The position numbers and the translations under genes are program-made. A model generated the notes under the pieces. The model was not told the DNA's origin and did not search any database. It saw nothing but the letters and a program-made list of their open reading frames with translations. Of a DNA stretch of 64,000 nucleotides, positions 20,990 through 31,079 are shown one piece after another (within the stretch, counting starts at the first letter, position 1; the number at the start of each line of letters is the position of its first letter). This DNA comes from Caprella mutica (taxonomy: Eukaryota; Arthropoda; Malacostraca; Amphipoda; Caprellidae). The stretch spans positions 1 to 64,000 of the forward strand of contig CANNZV010002363.1 in NCBI GenBank assembly GCA_947561585.1, read 5' to 3'.

Positions 20990-21790
20990 CGTATCACTCA
21001 GGAAGATACTTTGAGATTTGGGGGGAGGGGAGGGTGGAGGGTGAGAAGGGATGTAAATAATGTAACTCGGGGGAGGGGGGAGATTGAGTAGAGAAGGAGT
21101 GGTTAATTAGAAATTATCTTCTAGTTAACTGTATACTAATACTTTTTTATAAGTTGATAATTTATTCACAACATTATACAAATAGATTTGTATTCACATA
21201 TGATATAATTTCAGTGTTCTAATTATTGGTCATTCATGTGAAATGGTGGACTGTATTAATTTGTAAAGCGCGCGAAGATACAGTCACTTCCACTGGCTGC
21301 CTGACTTATGTCACTGCTTGTACAACTGTCAATCATCTGTCAATCATCTGAGACACTACTTACTTAGGTATCACCAATAGACTGAAGGGAAATGATTAAA
21401 TTATTTATTTGTTTATTTATAGTAACAATTATATAAACTATTTATAAATAAATTTAGAGCTAATTATGACTTATTATATACTTTATTAATAATTATATTG
21501 CAGTGAATAATTTGTATTATTTATCGGTATAGAGAATTACGCCATCGTATAAAAACAGTATGATGATCATTATTTGCAGTACATGCTAACTGTGACTGAT
21601 TCAGTGTTGTGAAATAAACTTAAATGTATATGATACATTGCCAACAAGTTAATTATTATTACGAAATAAATAAATATTTTATTAATGAGATAATTGGAGG
21701 ATAGCACACATCCCGCCACTACTAACCATAGCGTTACTCTCCCCTGCCCCCCTTAGTCCCCTCGTTTACGACACCCCCCCCCCCCTTTAT
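20990..21790. repeat. Diverged direct duplicate of a right-arm module
   Basis: 20990-21420 aligns in the same orientation with 22850-23290: G-rich start, TTAACTGTATACT, GGTCATTCA, ACAGTCACTT, CTGAC. The left arm has one inverse copy (about 15700-16080). No gene seen. Confidence 0.5.
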
Positions 21791-22254
21791 AATGTCACTC
21801 TAGGCACCAAATAGAGTGAGTAAAGTAAAGCACTCATTGCTCAATCACAAATATTTTCTCTTTCATTCACTTGAAAGAAAGAGAACTAATGGATAAGTAT
21901 AATCTTTGAAATATCCTATGATATGTACTATATACCTAGTATTATTTAATTTAACTTATAAGTTACAAAGAATATAATATCTTTGTAACTTATTAGTTAC
22001 AACAATGTTTCACTATTATTTTATTGATAAAATCTTCAACATAATAATTAGGTACATTATTTATAGTAATATAACCGAAAACATATAGCATTTCCTAGTT
22101 TAGTACTAACTACTTTGATATGTTGTAGAAAATTCACTTTCCGAGTACTATGGGTGTCCGAACATTGTTACGTTTCCTATCAGTTTTAACTAAAAGACTG
22201 TATGTTACTAGGTACCAAGTTACTAAACAACCAAGTAAATCATACCTATCTATA

Positions 22255-22390
22255 GGGTAAGTTCCGAGTTATCGAACGGTTCCAGTTTTACGAACAAAGT
22301 AAAAAAGGTTAATATGAGTATAAAATAATAATTATAATATATTTTTTACGTGCTCAAAAAAGAAACCGTTCGATAATTCGGAACTTACCC
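22255..22390. mobile_element. TA-flanked MITE, right-arm copy
   Basis: A 136 bp element, GGGTAAGTTCCGAGTTATCG at the left and CGATAATTCGGAACTTACCC at the right, with TA on both sides (22253-22254, 22391-22392). Its ends share the GGG-AAG-…-TTATCG layout with the ends of the giant element. Confidence 0.85.
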
Positions 22391-23520
22391 TAATTAGTCA
22401 GCTATCTAAGTTGTACATAACTAATCAATAGTCTTATATCAAAATATTTATTTAAATTTAATAACAAATATTTCAATCGAATAATTAAACTAGGTAGTAT
22501 GAACCATGAATTCTATCTATCATAGGTAAAATGGTCATCACTCATCAGTATAAAATTTACTCAATATATCACAAATCCTCATTCAAATAACAGTCACAAT
22601 AATACTTCTTTTTATCCTGAATTTGATTTTGTATAACTATTTCAATAATATTTTTTACAACGACCAAAGTTGTGCAAATACATGATTAATTTAGATTCTA
22701 GAATAATCATATCCAAAAATAATTATATGTTAGTTCAACATTTGAATATAATTTGGTTATAACAATATAGTCAGAAATCTATCAGTTGTCATGTTATAGC
22801 TTTTCTTTGCAGTTCTAGGCTCATCAATCTGACATTACGGTAGGTAGCTAAAAACTACTGATAGAGGGGGAGGGAGGGGGTGGGGGTGAGATAATGTGGC
22901 GGTGCGTGTGAACGTACAATACTATATACTATATACTATATAGGGATATACAGATTGGGGGAAATGTTTTGGCGGTAAATGATAACAGAGAGAAAAATTA
23001 ATGTTTTTAACTGTATACTTCTATTTCTTTATAAAGTGTTATTTTATTTACAAATATATACTATACATCCATGGTAACATCTATACTATACGTTCATGTT
23101 AACATCTAATGTAATTCATTGTATTAGTTTCTGGTCATTCAAAGCTTGAATGTTTGTAAATAGGTTTGTTCTCACACAGTCACTTGGGGTGGACTTTCGT
23201 TTAGTACACCACTGTCTATCTGACTCTATCATATTTAAGATTTAAAACACTGACCGACTATCAAATAAAATGTATATTTTATTACTTAGCTTACTCGTGA
23301 GTATAAGGAAATTGATGATCTGTTTAATTTCAAATTATACCGACAGCGCTTTAAATTGTGTAAAATTATTATACCTACCTATTGAAGTTCAAATTGTTTT
23401 CGGTCATGGAAGTTTATAGAAAGATACACAGTTTAAATTGTAGTTGAGTAGTTAGTTACTCGTTAGGTACATAGAAACACTGTTCTGGAAAGTAGAAATT
23501 ACCTTGCAACGAAGACGTGC
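22391..23520. repeat. Right-arm palindrome block
   Basis: Inverse partner of 15316-16539. Contains a G-rich stretch at 22863-22890. No gene seen. Confidence 0.6.
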
Positions 23521-23934
23521 CATTAGGCTGACGCCCCACTAGTCCGACAGTTATATCTCTGTGTTATTCATTCGCTTTTATTTTTTGATTAAAATAAAAA
23601 ATATTATTAAATAGGTTTACTTAATTAATACCTAATCTAAATAATAAAATAATATTTTTTTTTAATTTAACATTACTCTTCCATTTTACTTTATTTCTAA
23701 TATTTATTGGTATGATCATGATGCAATCCCTGTTTTGAGTTCATCATTTAATGTAGTTTGTTCTATCTGCTAGTTTGTTGTACTGTACAGTGCACACTTC
23801 ATGATTGTTTAATGATTAGACAAGGGGTTCCGGGGGGCGGCAAGTCCCCCGATAAACATATATTGTATGTTAAATCAGTTATGAATTACAAAAGTGTCGG
23901 ACTACTAGGGCGTCGGACTAGTGAATAGTAACCC
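23521..23934 (-). mobile_element. TIR element family C, right-arm copy
   Basis: Left CTGACGCCCCACTAGTCCGA, right GGGCGTCGGACTAGTGAATA then GTAACCC. Module B is in reverse at 23750-23870. It mirrors 14474-14855. Confidence 0.75.
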
Positions 23935-24214
23935 CTAGCAACATTAGTTTGTTATTTACAAGATAGGTATATAGATACTATAGCCAGGTAGAAATAAGCT
24001 AGGGATCTACATACACTAAATGGGATATTATTAGGTACCTAAGAACATTAGTTGGGTAATTAAGCTTGTGTTAATTACTAAAGAAATTTGAACGAAACTG
24101 GTATTATATTATAATTTACTAAGATATCGAACATTCTGCCAAACGTTAGGAATTAATCTCATTTGTTTACTCTTTCTTTTTAATGTAAAAATATCGTTTT
24201 TAAAGGGAGTGTCT

Positions 24215-24839
24215 TACTATTTAACTTTTACCCCCCACCCCCCACAAGAAAAAAAACGCAACATTCAAACTTTATCAAAATCCCTATTTCTCTCTCATTA
24301 TTTGACCTAGAGATATGGGATTAATTTAATTTTGCTCAGAAGTTTTCACTCTACAATTGTATAGGCCGTTTCATCAACTTCTCATCCTCAAGAATAATGA
24401 TAGTAAAATTAAAAAAAAAAAAAAATTAAATGTGGTTACATTTTCCCATAGACTTTTTACACGCTGTGGATCCAAATCTATATTCTTTAATTTGCTGAAT
24501 TTCAAATTCAAATATTCACTTTTGGTATTTTTTGTATTTGTAGTTAAGATACTAATTATTCTGTTAATTAATTATATTTATTTGTGCAATATATTTTAAT
24601 CAAATGAAATATAATGAAATTTGAGATAAATTAATTTTAAAATACCTCTTTCCTAGTGCACGTTCCTATTTCATTTAGGGACGTGAACTAGGAAAGAGGT
24701 ATTTGGATGTATTATGTACATAAATTTTATGTAAATGAACTTTATGTATAATGGGGTCATGAAATTTATTGATAGGTCAATTAAAATGGTGGATTTTGGA
24801 GATTATTATGGTGGACAATAATATATTTTTATGGTGGAC
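24215..24839. repeat. Best-preserved right-arm block of the palindrome
   Basis: Inverse partner of 12780-13345. Contains a near-perfect hairpin at 24647-24703 (CCTCTTTCCTAGTGCACGTT and its inverse). The 80-codon ORF at 24357 is not conserved in the other arm. Confidence 0.85.
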
Positions 24840-26215
24840 AATGAAAAAATTTAGGATGAGAAATAAATGGAAGATTATGGTGGGCAATGGAAGATTATGG
24901 TTGGCAATCAAAAATTATGGTTGGCAATGAAAAATTATGGTTGGCAATGAAATATTATGGTTGGCAATGAAAGATTATGGTTGGCAATGAAAGATTATGG
25001 TTGGCAATGAAAGATTATGGTGGGCAATGAAAGAATATGATTGAAGATGAAAGATTATGGTTGTCAATGAAATATTATGTTTGGCAATGAAAGATTATGG
25101 TTGGCAATGAAAGATTATGGTTGGTAATGGAAGATTATGGTGGGCAATGAAAGATTATGGTTGGCAATGAAAGATTATGGTGGGCAATGAAAGATTATGG
25201 TAAACAATGGAAAATTGTAGTGGGCAATGAATGATTATGGTGGGCAATGAATGATTATGGTAGGCAATGAATGATTATGGTGGGCAATGAATGATTATGG
25301 TGGGCAATGAAAGATTATGGTGGGTAATGAAAGATTATTGAGAACAATGAAAGAATATGATTGGCGATGAAAGATTATGGTTGTCAATGAAATATTATGG
25401 TTGTCAATGAAAGATTATGGTGGGTAAGGAAAGATTATGGTGGGCAATGAAAGATTATGGATGGCAAAGAAATATTATGGTGGGGCACAGAAAGATTATG
25501 GTGGGCAATGAAAGATCATGGTGGGCAATGAAAGATTATGGTAGGCAATGAAAGATTATGGAGGGTAATGAAGGAATATGGTTGGTAATGAAGGATTATG
25601 GTGAGCAATGAAGGATTATGGTGGGCAATGAAATTTTATGGTGCGTAATGAAGGATTATGGTGGGCAATGAAATATTATGGTGGGTAATGAAATATTATG
25701 GTAGGTACTGAATGATTATGGTGGGTAATGAATGATTATGGTGGGCAATGAAAGATTAGGGTGGCCAATGAAAGATTATGGTCGGTAATGAAGGATTATA
25801 GTGGGCAATGAAGGATTATAGTGGGCAATGAAAGATTATGGTTGGTAATGAAAGATTATGGTTGGCAATGAAAGATTATGGTTGGCAATGAAATATTGTG
25901 GTGGGCAATGAAAGAATATGGTTGGCAATGAAAGATTAGGGTTGGCAATGAAAGATTATGGTGGGTAATGAAAGATTATGGTGGGTAATGAAAGATTATG
26001 AAGGGCAAAGAAAGATTATGGTGGCAAATGGAGCATTATGGTTGGCAATGAAGGATTATGATGGGCAATGGAGGATTATGTTTGGCAATGATGGATTATG
26101 GTGGGCAATGAATGATTATGGTGGGCAATGAAAGATTATGGTGGGCAATGAAGGATTATGGTGGGGAATGATTGATTAGGGTGTGCAATGAAAGATTATG
26201 AGAGAATATGATGTG
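24840..26215 (-). repeat. 20 bp minisatellite, right arm
   Basis: About 68 copies of AATGAAAGATTATGGTGGGC, the reverse complement of the left-arm unit. It is almost three times as long as the left array, so copy number changed after arm duplication. Confidence 0.92.
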
Positions 26216-26519
26216 CCAATAATAATCTCTCATAAATTATACAAATATTTTTTTATATATTAAATGTTAAAAGCTTGACATTTTTATTGCAATCAAGCAA
26301 CAGACAAAGACACAAAATGTTAGGTATCGGAATGGTAAAATATTCAATAATTTCACTTGGATCAAGTATTGTTTCACATGGATCAAATTCAATTGCATAA
26401 AGATCAAATTCAATTTCACATGGAGCAAATTCAAATTCATTTGGATTAAATTGATATCCAAATATTATTTCATATATATTAAATATTATTTCATTTGGAT
26501 CAACTAGATCTGTAAAAGG
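26216..26519. other. Short AT-rich block with GGATCAAAT repeats
   Basis: Several imperfect ~20-30 bp units containing TTTCACATGGATCAAATTC. The 64-codon ORF on the minus strand is a by-product. Confidence 0.45.
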
Positions 26520-26822
26520 TATAGTTGGGTTCGTCCTTTCCCGACTTTACCTTTCATCGTATCGACAATACTGTTTAGAAGCACAGTTGTGTATAAACTC
26601 ACCCAAGTATGCCTCTCACTGCACACACCATTTGGTGTTAAGGTAAAGGTAGGTAACTCCGCACTCGAGTTTACCGCTAACTAAATGAGTGAAATGAGTG
26701 TATAACCTACCAGGAGTTACCCAACTTTACCGTTTAGTAAATATTAGATTAGACGTGCGAGGTAAAGTATGGTTAGTTCTGACAGGATCGTAGTTACCCA
26801 ACTTTACCTCTCAACCCTCCAA
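26520..26822. repeat. Dyad-rich tandem repeats, right arm
   Basis: Units pairing AGTTGGGT / ACCCAACTTTACC, ending GTAGTTACCCAACTTTACCT. Inverse of 10885-11285. Confidence 0.7.
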
Positions 26823-26839
26823 TTGCGAAATTGATCAAA

Positions 26840-27297
26840 ATACCATTTATCGTCACCCCATGACGATAAATGGAAAATCCTCTTTATTGATACCCAAATA
26901 TCGACACATCGATTTATTTTAAATATTGATGACTAAATTAATTTCTGATTTTATATTTAAGAAATGCAATTAAACGTAAGTAAAACTGTATGAACGTTAT
27001 TTTGAAAAAAAATTATTTGAAGCGTAAAATCACGCATAACAAATTCTCTATACCTAATCAATTTCGGTAGGTTTGTCCTGAATGTACCGTATTGTCATAC
27101 ATCTCATCAGTTAAATTGACACTCTGATTGTAATTTTAAATGAAATTACTTACATTTTTGTAACAAAAACAAAAATATATAGAGACATCGATTTGTAAAA
27201 TACCTAAACCATAGAAATGTTTCTAAGTCTTGTTATGGACGAAAATAACTGAAACGTGACGATAAATGGAGAGGGACGATACAAGGAGCCCTTACCC
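26840..27297. repeat. Right terminus and subterminal motifs of the giant element
   Basis: CCATTTATCGTCA and its inverse TGACGATAAATGG occur at about 26848, 26866 and 27256, with CAAATATCGACACATCG at 26893. The end is GGAGCCCTTACCC followed by TA. Confidence 0.55.
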
Positions 27298-27320
27298 TAG
27301 ATACATTCATGTTTGCTGGG
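27298..27320 (+). repeat. Core repeat H copy 2, right piece
   Basis: TAGATACATTCATGTTTGCT then GGG resumes copy 2 at the base where the left piece stopped, with TA duplicated. Confidence 0.85.
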
Positions 27321-28089
27321 TCGACTCGCCTCACCCGGTCACACAAGCTAAGTGCGAGATGATGGCTTGAAAATAGGCAGTTACTGAACCTACACTTACA
27401 CTATGTTCTTCTTTGCTAAGTAATAAGGAAGATAAAAAATTATAATTTATTTATAAATTTATAATTTATAAACCATATTTGACAAATCGGCTACCTAATT
27501 GAATGCAAAATAATTCAGGTTTTAGAATATAAAAAAACTAATCTGCATGTCATACGAGTTACTGTTATGTTGCAACACCATGCAATTTGACGTTCGATCT
27601 CGCTTGCAAGTGTCTGACTCGCCCGTGAGTTGCGAGTAAAAACAAAAAATGTTGTAGTTACTCGTATCCGAGTTATACTACCTCTTTGCACATGACAGTT
27701 ACTCGTCTAAACTGTGGTTACTCTACTGATGCGGTCAGGTTGTGCGAGTAGCTGCACTACAGTAATTGGCTAGGCCAACTCACACGTTTACTCGCACCGT
27801 GTAACAAGGTCTACAGATAATGAAATCAGTACCGTCATCGAACCTCTTAGATTGTTCTAAGATATACATTCAAATTCTAGTTGTAAAAACTAAGTAGACT
27901 TCAGAAAAAAAAATTCTGGTCAGTCATTCCACTTTTCAGGAGAAGTTACAGAGGAATGTAATTTCAATAAATTGATGGATTCTTCAAGCTAAGGGTCCAC
28001 TTTGCATAATGTGTCTCTTCTCCCGCAGAGATTTTAGATAATTCGACAGATACCTAGTTACTCTCAGTAGCAGATTCAGAAATCAGAAT
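27321..28089. other. Non-coding stretch
   Basis: Mixed sequence with recurring ACTCG / CGAGT words between 27600 and 27800. I see no gene and no clear mobile element. Confidence 0.35.
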
Positions 28090-28147
28090 CTCCCAGTCCC
28101 ACAGGGAGGTAACTGAGAGGGAAAGAAACAGGGGAATATATAGTAAA

Positions 28148-28265
28148 ATGGACGAAGTAATGGGACGTTGGTGGGACCAGGTGTTGGTGATAGGTGATTT
28201 CAATGGCCATGTTGGTTTCTTGGGTGGACAAGATAGGAATTGGAAAGGTGAGTTCAGTCAGTCAG
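28148..28265 (+). pseudogene. LINE endonuclease, N-terminal fragment
   Basis: Encodes an exonuclease/endonuclease/phosphatase-type segment with GDFNGHVG, the conserved catalytic aspartate-asparagine pair. The frame is lost at about 28265, where antisense LINE sequence begins. Confidence 0.75.
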
Positions 28266-28541
28266 GTGTTTCTTGAATAGTGCCATTTTCATCGGCTTCC
28301 TCTTCATCTGCGCCATTCATCCTCTTCATCTGCACAACTCATCCTCCTCCTCATCCAAATCAATTATTTCTTCCTTCAATCACTCTTCTCCTCCTCCACA
28401 TTTTCATCAGAACCTCGCTCCTTTCTCTCCTCTGCTCCCCTCCAAACAAGAACTCCCCCAACACAGTCCGCCTCTTCTCCACTCTCGGTCTCTGCAGCTC
28501 CACGGCCCCCTCCTCTCGCCCTCCAGCTCATCACAATCCAA

Positions 28542-28769
28542 CCAAGTAAAATAGTATGTCTCATAAACTCACCATTTGTCTCTCCAGCTCTCTCCAAAAT
28601 TCAACAAATTCTCTCCAAAATTCAACAAATTCTCTCCAAAATTATCAAATTTTCATAAATTCTCTCCAAAATAACATTGTAGCATAGGAGAAAAATAGAT
28701 AAAACTCGCCATTTGCATTTGACGGGCTCAAAATAACTGTCAAAAACTTGGACATGCTTTATTACTTGG
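28542..28769. mobile_element. MITE family E, copy 1
   Basis: 228 bp with ends CCAAGTAA / TTACTTGG and a perfect 8 bp target duplication CAATCCAA (28534-28541, 28770-28777). Subterminal TGGCGAGTTT-type inverted motifs lie inside. 8 bp duplications fit the hAT or P superfamilies. Confidence 0.92.
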
Positions 28770-28780
28770 CAATCCAACAC

Positions 28781-29007
28781 CCAAGTAATGAAGCATGTCC
28801 AAACTCGCCATTTTAATGGTGAGTTTGTGACAGTTATTTTGAGCCCTTCAATTGCAAATGGCGAGTTTTATCTATTTTTCTCCTATGCTACAATGTTATT
28901 TTGGAGAGAATTAATGATAATTTGATCATTTTGGAGAGAAATTGTTGAATTTTGGAGAGAGCTGGAGAGAGAAATGGTGAGTTTATGAGACATACTATTT
29001 TACTTGG
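28781..29007. mobile_element. MITE family E, copy 2 (opposite orientation)
   Basis: 227 bp, same ends, in inverse orientation to copy 1. Target duplication TCCAACAC (28773-28780, 29008-29015). The duplication overlaps that of copy 1 by five bases, so the two insertions hit sites a few bases apart. Confidence 0.92.
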
Positions 29008-29085
29008 TCCAACACAAAGTGCATCAAGTCTTCCACTCCTCCTTCTCCACATATCAAGCATCTCTCCTCCTCCCTCTCTCTCCTT

Positions 29086-29604
29086 GATGCTGGAGTTTGT
29101 GCAGAGGTGGAATTTGTCTATTCTGAATGTAGATGAGAGACCAAGTAAAATAGTATGTATTATGTCTCATAAACTCGCCATTTGTCTCTCCAGCTCTCTC
29201 CAAAATTCAACAAATTCTCTCCAAAACGATCAAATTTTCATAGATTCTCTCCAAAATAACATTGTAGCATAGGAGAAAAATAGATAAAACTCGCCATTTG
29301 CAATTGAAGGGCTCAAAATAACTGTCACAAACTCGCCATTAAAATGGCGAGTTTGGACATGCTTTATTACTTGGATGAGAGATGTATTGGAGAGAGTACT
29401 AGAGTACAGGGTGACATCAGAAGTGTTATTGACTTTTATCTGGTGAATGAAGGGATGTTTGAAAAGTTTAGGGGAATGGTGATAGATGAGGAGAAGGAGA
29501 GATTTGATCTTTCAGATCATTGTTACATGAGTGCTAGTTTTGGAGTGGGGAGGAGAGAGAGAGAGAGTGCGAGAGATGGGAAGAACACGAGTTTTATAAG
29601 GTGA
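29086..29604 (+). pseudogene. LINE endonuclease, C-terminal fragment
   Basis: Encodes FVQRWNLSILN before MITE copy 3 and CIGESTRVQGDIRSVIDF … LSDHC after it. The SDH motif is the last catalytic motif of APE-type endonucleases. Confidence 0.8.
29141..29374. mobile_element. MITE family E, copy 3
   Basis: 234 bp, same ends and orientation as copy 1, target duplication ATGAGAGA (29133-29140, 29375-29382). It interrupts the LINE endonuclease; the reading frame matches across the site when one duplication is discounted. Confidence 0.93.
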
Positions 29605-30430
29605 ATGATCATGATAAGATGAGGAGATATGCTGAGGAGGTGGAGATTGCACTTATTTATGGCGAGGGGTGAGCTGAGAGTAGATGAAATTGAGGAAGTG
29701 ATGAGGGAGAAAGCGGAAGACTGCTTGAAGAGGAAGGTGAGAAAGAAAATTGGAGGTAATGTAAAGATAAATCCACCGTGGATGAATTATGACATTGAGA
29801 GAGGTATAAGGAGAAGCCAGACTGCAGGAACTGGTAAAGTGTTCTCCAAGAAATCCTCTATTTAGACTTCTGTTCTCAGTAAAATACATGTAAATATAGG
29901 AGGAAATTAAGGATTGCTCGCACAGAAAATGTTAAAAATGTCCCATGTTCTGCAGACTGGAGGAGAAGAAGAGAAATAAATAGACAGAGGAGAGGCATGG
30001 AAGGAGCAGAAAGAGAAAGATTGTGGATACTATACAGAGAGCAAAAGGCAACAGTGGGAACTGGGAAAGATGGTGAAAGAAGCAAAGGGGATGCATGAGA
30101 AACGAGTCGCACAAGAGGTAAAGGAGGATAGAACTCATAGAAGTAGAAATAAGATGTGGGAGATGAATCAGATGATTAGAAAATTGAAGGGAGAAAATAA
30201 TAATAAGAAGAAAAGGAGACTGTATAATGCAGATGGAGAAAATATTGAGCTGGACGATGAGGTGGAAGAGATGATGGGCTACTGGTCTGAGCTATACCAA
30301 GCTGGGGGAAATGTAGTGGGAGATGTGTGGACAGCAAATGTTAGGGAACAATATGTTAGAGAACGGGAGGAGCCAGGAGGGTATTATGCAGGATGAGGAT
30401 AGAGACAGAGCATTGAGAGAGGAGGGAAGG
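29605..30430 (+). pseudogene. LINE linker region
   Basis: Several short frames rich in Arg, Lys and Glu join endonuclease to reverse transcriptase. Frames change at least three times. The many minus-strand ORFs here are shadows. Confidence 0.6.
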
Positions 30431-30499
30431 CTGCAGACCAGATTGCATTAGTTGTTATCCAAGAGCCGCCATTTCACCAACAGGTTATTTGAAGAGCCG

Positions 30500-30960
30500 T
30501 GGGGATATCATATCTGATCCGTGGGATAAAAAATGAGAGCCGTGGGATAAAAAATGAGAGCCGTGGGATAAAAAATGAGAGCCGTGGGATAAAAAATGAG
30601 AGCCGTGGGATAAAAAATGAGAGCCGTAGGATAAAAAATGAGAGCCGTAGGATAAAAAAGAGAGACGTGGGATAAAAAATGAAAGCCGTGGGATAAAAAA
30701 TGAGAGCCGTGGGATAAAAAATGAGAGCCGTGGGATAAAAAATGAGAGCCGTGGGATAAAAAATGAGAGCCGTGGGATAAAAAATGAGAGGCGTGGGATA
30801 AAAAATGAGAGGCGTGGGATAAAAAATGAGAGGCGTGGGATAAAAAATGAGAGGCGTGGGATGAAAAATGAGATCCGTGGGATAAAAAATGAGAGCCATG
30901 GGATAAAAAATGAGAGCCGTGGGATAAAAAATGAGAGCCGTGGGATAAAAACTACAAGCA
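30500..30960 (+). repeat. 19 bp minisatellite (GAGCCGTGGGATAAAAAAT)
   Basis: About 24 nearly uniform copies; some read GAGGCGTGGG. Two overlapping minus-strand ORFs (158 and 173 codons) are open only because the unit lacks stops in those frames. It lies inside the LINE linker. Confidence 0.93.
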
Positions 30961-31079
30961 ATGGGATATAAAGCGAGCTGTGGTGGAAGGAGCAATTACT
31001 ACCTAGATTTAGTTACTTATTAACAGACCGGGAATATTTGATCAAGTGAAAATTCACATTTGATGAGCCGCAAAGTTTT

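Larger units (their letters stand above)
8665..27297. mobile_element. Giant 18.6 kb palindromic non-coding element (TA target)
   Basis: Core repeat H reads GAATAGATACATTC when empty (copy 1). In copy 2 it is split as GAATA | GGGGAAAG…CTTACCC | TAGATACATTC, giving a TA duplication (8663-8664 and 27298-27299). The ends are inverted and similar: GGGGAAAGTCCCCATTTATC against GGGTAAGGGCTCCTTGTATC. Inside, landmarks on the left recur in inverse order on the right: 10885-11285 with 26520-26822; 12276-13345 with 24215-26215; 14474-14855 with 23521-23934; 15480-16510 with 22400-23530; 16540-16668 with 22255-22390; 17530-17830 with 21790-22040; 18250-18380 with 20520-20660. The loop is the 18500-20190 minisatellite. 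No plausible protein is encoded. TA targeting suggests mobilisation by a Tc1/mariner or pogo-type transposase, which is inference. Confidence 0.8.
28266..29085 (-). pseudogene. Antisense 3' fragment of a second LINE
   Basis: Read on the minus strand and ignoring the two MITEs inside, it encodes a LINE C-terminal finger: CLICGEGG, then H and C spaced as HFVLDC, followed by an arginine-rich tail and a stop. The motif type equals that of the host LINE (32880-32930) but the sequence differs, so it is a separate inverted fragment in the endonuclease domain. Confidence 0.7.

Noticed and set aside
24357..24599. 80-codon plus-strand ORF in the giant element
   Set aside because: The mirror copy (13000-13245) does not preserve the frame; AT-rich by chance.
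8665..27297. Possibility that the giant element is a virus-derived or Polinton-like unit
   Set aside because: No polymerase, integrase, capsid or protease ORF of any size is present in 18.6 kb.
28273..28597. Proline/serine-rich plus-strand ORFs and an arginine-rich minus-strand ORF
   Set aside because: The correct frame is the minus-strand LINE finger; these are shadows of it and of a MITE.
30474..30995. Minus-strand ORFs of 158 and 173 codons with phenylalanine/proline/isoleucine repeats
   Set aside because: Translation of the 19 bp minisatellite in two frames; no conserved start or context.
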